Assembly (NCBI GenBank): GCA_963989385.1
Contig: OZ022501.1
Span: forward strand, 21,538,102-21,602,101
Direction of reading: 5' to 3'
DNA from: Ctena decussata
Lineage: Eukaryota; Mollusca; Bivalvia; Lucinida; Lucinidae
DNA length: 64,000 nt
This document shows, piece after piece, positions 57,446 through 64,000 of the stretch; position 1 is the first letter of the stretch; every line of letters starts with the position of its first letter. The notes beneath the pieces are model-generated. The model did no database searches, was not told where the DNA came from, and worked only from the letters and a program-made list of their open reading frames with translations. A program made the position numbers and the translations under genes.

Positions 57446-57672
57446 ATCGGGATTTTTTTTTTGAAGGACCCGCATACATGTTCTATTGGCTCCCCATGTA
57501 AAAAAAGCGTATACTACCCAGATTTGACAATAAAAAGGTAGAGGTTTTCCAAGGCCTGGTGGCCGTAGGGGAAGTGGGGCTAGAGGCCCACTGTATCTTA
57601 GCACAGCATATGAAGGGCGGAGCCAGTCCCTCTCCTTTCACTGCCTTATCCTTCCCTATATTAAAATGGGTA

Positions 57673-58410
57673 TACTGTAAAATACCGTAAAATTTACGGT
57701 GAATCTGTAGAAATATCAACGATTTTAACACCGTAAGTCATTTTATTGTTTCTAATCGTATTTATTACGGGCGGACCGTGAAATAAGTCTCGACATAATA
57801 TATCGGCGAAAATGAACATTAACGTTGTTAATTTCAGAAAGACAAAAGATATGGTTAAAGAAAGACATAAAGATACTTAAATTCTACATTAAAAATACAT
57901 ATTGATGCGGCATCAGCAAACTAAAGTACATGTATTAAGAATTGCTAAAAATACATATTCATAATTTGATATGAGTGCACCAAAAATATAACTCCTAATG
58001 ACTTGAAACAGAACAGAATTGAAACAGAACAGAATGCGAGATTTGAACCTACAGCAACAAACTTGAAATTCTCACACAGCAAGGGAATAATTTCCTCCGA
58101 GAGTTCCTCAATGCAGCCGGTTGCGCAGGTTTATATCAAATGATATAGAATTGTGTTGGTCTAAAAGAAATAAGGATAAACAATGATAAACGTATCTTAA
58201 GCGCTTGGTTGTGATGATGATGATATTTCAATTCTCATATCGACGTTACCCCCGCACCTCAGCGGAACGAATCCATAGCCGCAGTAACGGGGCGCCGAGC
58301 GTCTTGGTTGTATTATAAAATTTCGGAACTGCCCGTAAATATTACGGTAATCGGCTGGAAACCAGCTGCAGAAGATTCCGCCGTAAAATTTTACGAATTT
58401 TTTTACAGTG
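57673..58410. mobile_element. TA-flanked element with ACTGTAAAA ends
   Basis: TACTGTAAAATACCGTAAAA at 57673 is mirrored by TTTTACGAATTTTTTTACAG and TG ending at 58410; TA follows or precedes each end within GGGTA...TACCC. The ends are full of CCGTAAAATTTACGG palindromes. No transposase. It carries a ~90-bp CpG-rich segment (58213-58303) also found inverted in the pogo-like element at 29261-29346. Confidence 0.6.
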
Positions 58411-58429
58411 TACCCATTTACTGCTGGGT

Positions 58430-58530
58430 TGACAGAGAGAGATTTTCAGTCGCGACTTGATCTAGCCCGATATTCGAACTCACGACCTTCTGCTCCTAAC
58501 CGAGTCGCTCTATACACTCGACCGCGCATA
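58430..58530 (-). mobile_element. tRNA-derived SINE head
   Basis: On the minus strand, TATAGAGCGACTCGGTTAGG (A box) and GGTCGTGAGTTCGAATATC (B box). Only the head and a short body (AGTCGCGACTGAAAATCTC) are recognisable. Confidence 0.55.
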
Positions 58531-60478
58531 GGGAACTTAATGCTTCAATATGGCGACAACTACCGATAGCGACTTACGGGTTTATCCGAGAGCTTACCTG
58601 TTCAAATAATGTCGAGTGTTATATGCAATTACATAGAAATATAATATAAAATGTGAAATTAAATACATATATGATACTACGACAATTTTTTTATAAGTTA
58701 TGATCATAAACTTCAGTCTTTGTCCGTTAATATGGTATAAAAATATACAAATTAACTTCATGTTTTGATACTTCCATCGGCTTTTGAAGTTTGAAGCTTC
58801 AGTCAAATGAAATTATATAAGAATAATGTCGAAAATGCCTAAGAAGCTATGTTCAGCCTAAAATTTGAAAATGATCGGATTTTCTATAAAACTTTTATAA
58901 GTTATCACCACTGAGAGATTTTAATAAGGTTTACATTGATGTAATTCATTATAAAATAAGTATACTATAAGTTTCTTCCATCGATCTCTAAACATACAGA
59001 AAATCGCGTTTCGAAACAACCTCGCTCATAGTTTAAGTCCAAATCCGCCTATATTGCTCAAAGGCTTAACATTTCATTTCTTGGTATTCGTGTTTTTATG
59101 TGCTTTTATGATCTAACTAAGAAAGGAAGAATATTCATATTGTCTTATTAAGAAAGAAAGAAGGAAAGAAAGAATAATCGAATGAACAAAAGAAAGGAAA
59201 AAAGAGAAAGAAGTCACGTAACTTCTACACGTGACCATCAAAAATGAACAGACAGTTAATCGACTACTTGTAGTTTTAAAAATCCCTTTATAAGCTAAAA
59301 AAAAAAAACTTTGCAAACCAATTACATATTTTTTGGTAATGTTCGATCAGTCTATTAATTATTATCATAATTGCTAATGTTTGTTCTAACATTTTTGATT
59401 GAAATTTATTTGAGTGTGGTGGGGCGGTTTTATCAAAGAAACCGAAATATGTTTTGTGTATCCCAGGGTAAAATCTTAGAATCCATAGAATTATATTTTT
59501 GACTGGCAGATTTGCTCATTCATAATCAGGAGACACGAAGATACATACTCTGTATTGCTCTCTTCAGATATTACTGTCGAAAAAAAATAATCATGGTGAA
59601 GATTTTCGCGTAACCGTGGTAGTGTAAGGATTAATCGCTATGGGAAAAAATCGCTATGAAACATTTTTCTTGCAAGGCTATAAACTAACTTTATTAGTAA
59701 TATTTCTGTTCATAATGCAAGTTTGTCACTTTAATTTTATGACTGTTTTAGTGAAGCTAGCAAGGAATATTGAAAGATATTTTTGTGATTTTTTTTGTAT
59801 TTTTGCTATAATATGAGTACTTACGATATTTAACCTGTGCACCTGCGGACACTTGTCAGCCTCTGATATGTGCAAACTGATAAAACTGAACAATGTCTGA
59901 TCAGTTTGCGCAAGCTGATCGGAATTTGTTGACAATATACAGTACAATTAACATACTTATAATTACATGAGGATTAATCGATTATCGATCATAAAATCCG
60001 ATATTACCTCTAAACTGTGTAATTTTTAAACCGTTAAAGTTTGTTAAAGTCATCATGACTTGAACAAAAATAAATGCAAAAAATATAAAGCTGCAATAGT
60101 CAATTTATGGAATTAATTATGTATGCAAACTGACTCAGACCAACTTATGCACTTGCAAAACACTGGTCTGAGTTTATGATCAGTTAATAATTTGTCAATT
60201 TTAGTTGAATATGAGTTTGTACATAACCTTACCCGTGTTTCTGCACAAACCAAACTGATCCGAATTTCTGTTCAAAATATTTTGAACATTTGTTATCAAA
60301 TCAGGCTGTGACTGTGCGAAAACCATTTAAAATTATCATGTGAGAATTAAATTGAGATAGAATTAAATGCAGTAAGAAATACGGAAAGAACAGTTGAAAG
60401 CTGCAAGGCACTGGTCAGCGCTCCGCCCATGGACAGGTCACTTTCTTTTCTGTTCAATGTTCAAAAGTTTCCTCATAT
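58531..60478. other. AT-rich intergenic, no supported gene
   Basis: Includes a GAAAGAAAGAAGG purine tract at 59150-59215 and several CTGATCAGTTTG-type motifs at 59870-60260. No coding or RNA gene signal. Confidence 0.4.
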
Positions 60479-60701
60479 GAGCCGCAATACGATAAGACGA
60501 ACAAATTGGAATGTGCGCCCAGCGAAGACGCAGATCAGCCTGGACAGCCACCCGGTCTGAGCAGAGTCTGAACTTGCGTTTAAAGGGTAGCTAAAACTCT
60601 AAGCTACCTCCATGCCGATAGCGAAGCCTGTGATCGGATCAGGCGGATGCCCTGGCTGATCTAAGACTTCGCTGGGCGTACGTGCACCTTTGTCGCGGCT
60701 C
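60479..60701. mobile_element. Palindromic MITE, GAGCC family
   Basis: GAGCCGCAATACGATAAGAC to TGTCGCGGCTC with A/T flanks (ATAT, ATTT). Diverged but complete arms. Confidence 0.8.
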
Positions 60702-60892
60702 ATTTAATTGTTTGCTGAAGACGTCAACTGAGTAGTCGCTGTCGGTCGGAAGGTGTGAAAATACAGTTGGTCACACGTCTTGTCAAAACAATGCAATTTC
60801 AAAATTTACACCTGCTAACGGCAATGAAGGTCAGAAATGGATATTTAATCCGAACGTCATTCTTGTGATTATTTTTGTATGAAACGGTAATT

Positions 60893-61126
60893 TCAGTCGC
60901 GTCGCAACAAAATCAACGCAGTGCCATAGCGCCCTGCCAAGACTCAGATCAGCCTTGGCAGCCGCCCAGACTAATCAGAATCTTCGCTGTGCGCTTACAG
61001 GACAGGCAATGGTCTAAGCTACCTCTATGCGGACAGCGAAGGCCCAGATCAGATGGGCGAACGCACACGCTATTCTGAGTGTTCGCAGGGCGCACATGCC
61101 AATTTGTTTTTGTCGTGGTATGGCTC
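60893..61126. mobile_element. Palindromic MITE, GAGCC family, diverged
   Basis: The left end is degraded (TTTCAGTCGCGTCGCAAC). The arms retain AGACTCAGATCAGCC and GGCGCACATGCC, and the right end is TGGCTC. Confidence 0.65.
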
Positions 61127-62158
61127 ATTAGTTTATTTATTTTTTTTGGCAGAAAAACAGAGAAAGTCAGACTAATCTTAAATTTCTATCTTATTGTTTT
61201 AAATAGCGCAGCTTCGTTACATGCCGAAAGACACAGTTTACATAAAACTTTTAAACAGTTTTGTCAAAACAGAAAATCAAGAGAAAACGTTATCGTTCCT
61301 GTTGAGTAGTGTTTTAACGTCCCAGTAAAAAAATTTAGTCGTCGAGATGTTGCCTCTGAATTTGTGGGACTGCAAGTATTGCTCGGCCTGCGATAAATGA
61401 CACCCAGGACTAGCAGCTCTGTCGCAGAAGCACCAGGCAGCCAGTCTATTTCGCGAGCCCCGATGGGCGGGGTAAAACGAATAAAAAAGAAAAAGAAATG
61501 AGAAAAACTATGTGGGTGGATGGGTATCTGTATCAGGCTTAATCTTTCCATAAAGATGAGACCGTCAAAGGGATAGAAATATCATAATTTAATTATTATA
61601 AGTAATTTTATGTTTTTGTTGTCAGAAACTAAAACAAACCGTTGTCAAAAACTGACCAATAATCAAATTTATTTTCTCGCCAATTCTTACGAAATTTGAT
61701 CTAAATATCAGAGAGAGGGGAAAAACGAAACTTATTAAAACGAGAAGGAGCAACTGAAAAAGTAAATTGATTTGATCTGAGAAAAAGAAAATGAAAATCC
61801 ACATTGTTAAAAATTAAAAATGTTTCCATCCAGCGCATTCGTATTGTTAACACAGTGATGACAAAACCGGCTTCAGAGAAGTTCAACAACTGTCCTGGGA
61901 TATGGACATCGATATGACATTCCAAATATCGATTAATGCCTATCGCTCCCCGGGTCTAAGGGAAATAACTGCATTCACATTAATACTCTCTCCAGGTAAC
62001 AGGTAACCGATTACACTACTCAGCCCGAATTGAAGACATAAGCTCCAGTTGGCGCTTGTCTTTGAGAATAAAACAAAGAAAGAAAGACTTATTCGAAAAG
62101 AGGTTAGAAAATGGTGGTATTAACCGCTTCTAAGAGAAACAAAATGCAATCTAGAAAT
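61127..62158. other. Intergenic, no supported gene
   Basis: Contains GTTTTAACGTCCCAGTAA near 61311, which resembles the tail region of the SINE at 25315 and may be a further SINE fragment extending to about 61480. Nothing else could be supported. Confidence 0.35.
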
Positions 62159-62386
62159 GAGCCGCGACACGAGAAAACCAACAAACTGGGTTGTGCGCCG
62201 ACTCAGATCAGCCTGGGCATCTGCCCAGTCTGATCAGAGCCTTCGCTGACCGCATGGAGGTATCTAAGACCCTTAGTTACCCTTAAAGCGCTTAGAGAAG
62301 AGTCTGATCAGACTGGGTGGATGCCCAGGCTGATCTGAGTCTGCGCTTTGCGCACAACCACTTTGTTGGCTTTCTCGTGTCGCGGC
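62159..62386. mobile_element. Palindromic MITE, GAGCC family
   Basis: GAGCCGCGACACGAGAAAAC to TTTCTCGTGTCGCGGC; a short deletion in the left arm (GTGCGCCGACTC). Confidence 0.82.
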
Positions 62387-62587
62387 GAAAAATGTGTCCA
62401 ACGTACAAAGATGCCCTCGCCTTGTTCCTATAGATATAAATCCTCATACAAAATTTCAAGTTGCTACAGTAATAGGAACCTTGAAATCTACCTCTTATAA
62501 AAATCGTAGCCTTGCTAAATTGGCTTAAGTCCGAAATCAGTGAACCGTGATATCTGCCCCTATAGATCTCCATGTTTCCCTGAAATG

Positions 62588-62761
62588 ATCCATCCGCCCA
62601 GTCCGATCACAGTCTTTGCTGTGCGCTTTAAGAGTAGCTAAGGGTCTACGCTAGCTTCATGTCGACAGGGAAGACTCTGACCAGACTAGGCAGATTCCAA
62701 GGCTGATCTGAGTTATCACTGGGCTCACATGCCATTTTGTTGGTTTGTCATGTGGCGGCTC
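62588..62761. mobile_element. Palindromic MITE, GAGCC family, 5'-truncated
   Basis: Starts within the left arm at GATCCATCCGCCCAGTCCG and ends GTGGCGGCTC followed by AAAT. Confidence 0.75.
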
Positions 62762-62942
62762 AAATATACACAGTGCAAATATATACCCATGCCACTCGCA
62801 AAACCGTGAAATTCGTCTTCAGACATGACCATAATTATGCAGATTGATGTTTTATGAAAGTGTCCTCTTATTTTGCCTAATATTTCCAGATTTTCACAAG
62901 AGAAAGTGGCTGTTACCTTTCGAAAAAAAAAATGTACTCGAG

Positions 62943-62985
62943 TATATAAAATGAGAGAGGAACACCACTTCTGCGTTTGCAGTTA
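62943..62985 (+). promoter_or_regulatory. TATA-type core promoter
   Basis: TATATAAA at 62943-62950, with TTGCAGTTATACG about 30 bp downstream as a possible initiator. The ATG of the RWD-like ORF is 100 bp further on. Two short upstream ORFs (63005, ATG-TAA; 63022-63045, seven codons) lie in the putative 5' leader. Confidence 0.45.
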
Positions 62986-63050
62986 TACGTACTAGTACAG
63001 AGTTATGTAAAATATTTGTGAATGGCTATCACTCTTTCAGCCTGAGGATA

Positions 63051-63583
63051 ATGTTCGAAGAAGAATCAGATGCGCTGATGGCAATTTATTACATGCCGGG
63101 GGAATGTTCTGTTGTTGGTATGTAATTAAATGCAATCCATATTCCATAGGCCCTACTTATCAAATGGATGAGTCCGTTTAAGGCCCGGATCCAGACCACC
63201 ACGTACTGGTGGGGCTCTGGATAACTGATGGGGCTGGGAGGCGCCGAGATGTGTGGATGTGGGGAGGGGTGGGGAAGATGGACGGACGGGCGGGGGGGGG
63301 GGGGGAGGGGGCGGGGGAGATTAAAATATTACATAAATAGGAACAATTTGATGAGAATTTTCGATAATGTCTTTTTTGCCTTGAAATGCCACGCCGAGGC
63401 GATTCCAATGAGATGTCGATCGCAACATTTATTTTAATCTTACCACATGGATACAGTATCTCAAACTCTGTCATCAGATACTCCTTATTATGTGGAGGCC
63501 TACATAGAATATGTAACAAAGAAACTAGCTAGGGAGATGAACACAGAAAACTTTGCTCATAATCAGATCCGCTTGATTTTATT
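63051..63583 (+). pseudogene. RWD-domain-like gene start, frameshifted
   Basis: Exon 1 (63051-63117) reads MFEEESDALMAIYYMPGECS and then VV, ending at a GTATGT donor; the acidic start with AxxAIY is typical of RWD domains (compare RWDD3). Exon 2 may start at 63399 after CGCCGAG. It gives SIATFILILPHGY, matching the family's hydrophobic-LPxxYP strand. The reading frame then shifts: the +1 frame from about 63453 continues VSQTLSSDTPYYVEAYIEYV and TKKLAREMN, which fits the following RWD helix. A two-base loss (or one-base gain) after GGATAC would explain it. A poly-G tract lies in the putative intron. It could be a decayed copy, an allele, or a sequencing error. No further exon before the window end. 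Confidence 0.4.
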
Positions 63584-64000
63584 CAAAGTATTTTTAACAA
63601 AGAAAATGTGCCATTGTTTGCTGTTCACACGGACGAAGTTTAAATTTGTCAAGGTAACTTTGACGAATAATGTTTGATCGTGTGAACACAGCAACAAATG
63701 TTTCCTTGCCAAAGTTTATTTGACAAAGATTCTATGCCACATTTTCCTTTAACAAATAATTTGCTCCCTGTCAAAGCAGAATGTTTGACAAACTTTCTTT
63801 GCTAAAGTTTCTGTGACAAAGAATATTTGGTTGTGTGAAAGAGGCTTACGTGAGGTCAAAAGGAGCCGAAATGAACGCCCGAAGTTACCGGTCTTGTGCA
63901 TTGGGGTTTGCACGTGTTATGTGTAAACAGGTGTGTATGACTGTTATAGAGATCAATGTTTGGGGCTGATGTTTGGTGACATTTATGACCAGTTTTTCCA
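63584..64000. repeat. TTTGACAAA-rich repeat, unclassified
   Basis: TTGTCAAGGTAACTTTGACG, TTTATTTGACAAAG, TTTGACAAACTTTCTTTG and GTGTGAA motifs recur in both orientations to about 63845, suggesting a decayed foldback MITE. The last 150 bases show nothing I can name. Confidence 0.35.

Overview
The window is animal nuclear DNA, AT-rich and crowded with transposable elements. Its repeats suggest a bivalve mollusc, probably a heterodont clam: palindromic MITEs starting GAGCCRCGAC, arrays carrying TGACCTTGACC, blocks ending in GGCTCAGGTGAGCTA, and tRNA-derived SINEs. The species cannot be named from the sequence alone. There are no rRNA genes, functional tRNA genes, CRISPR arrays or operons.

The one confidently identified host gene is an ortholog of YTHDC1, the nuclear m6A-RNA reader, on the minus strand. 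Ten exons between 30307 and 10840 have consensus splice sites and run phase-consistent. They encode the N-terminal NVLDDIL motif, a Lys/Val/Thr-rich basic region, an acidic region with the RGISPI motif, and an essentially complete YTH domain with its aromatic cage. The start-codon exon was not found. The C-terminal end (candidate exons near 10.4 and 10.25 kb) is tentative. Its introns are full of palindromic MITEs, some within 20-65 bp of splice sites.

Layout. 1-5.7 kb: diverged arrays in composite repeats ending in GCTCAGGTGAGCTA. 6.5-8.1 kb: minisatellite. 10.2-30.3 kb: YTHDC1, with MITEs, a 145-bp satellite block (22.1-24.95 kb), a SINE with a 12-bp target-site duplication (TSD), and a pogo-like TA element. 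30.9-32.4 kb: a tandem repeat split by an insertion. 33.06-36.81 kb: an element with terminal inverted repeats (TIRs) built from nested palindromes. 37.29-40.40 kb: a TA-flanked CAGT...ACTG element with a hAT-like element inside it. About 41.7-50.6 kb: a large TIR element whose inverted ends contain a 126-bp satellite. It encloses a 172-bp satellite and one intact 107-codon ORF for a small two-helix membrane protein. 50.7-51.8 kb: a TIR element built on GGGACGtttCGTCCC motifs, inserted in pentanucleotide DNA. 52.9-58.5 kb: further repeats, a TTAA element, SINEs, and a 596-bp miniature LTR element. 59-62.8 kb: four palindromic MITE copies. 62.9-63.6 kb: a TATA box and a probable RWD-domain gene start that is frameshifted.

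The most unusual object is the miniature LTR element at 56175-56770. It has two 257-bp LTRs, a primer-binding site matching tRNA-Pro, a polypurine tract, a TSD, only 82 bp of internal sequence, and a tRNA-like Pol III promoter (duplicated A box plus B box) inside each LTR. The second candidate is the ~9-kb satellite-ended element with a membrane-protein cargo ORF.
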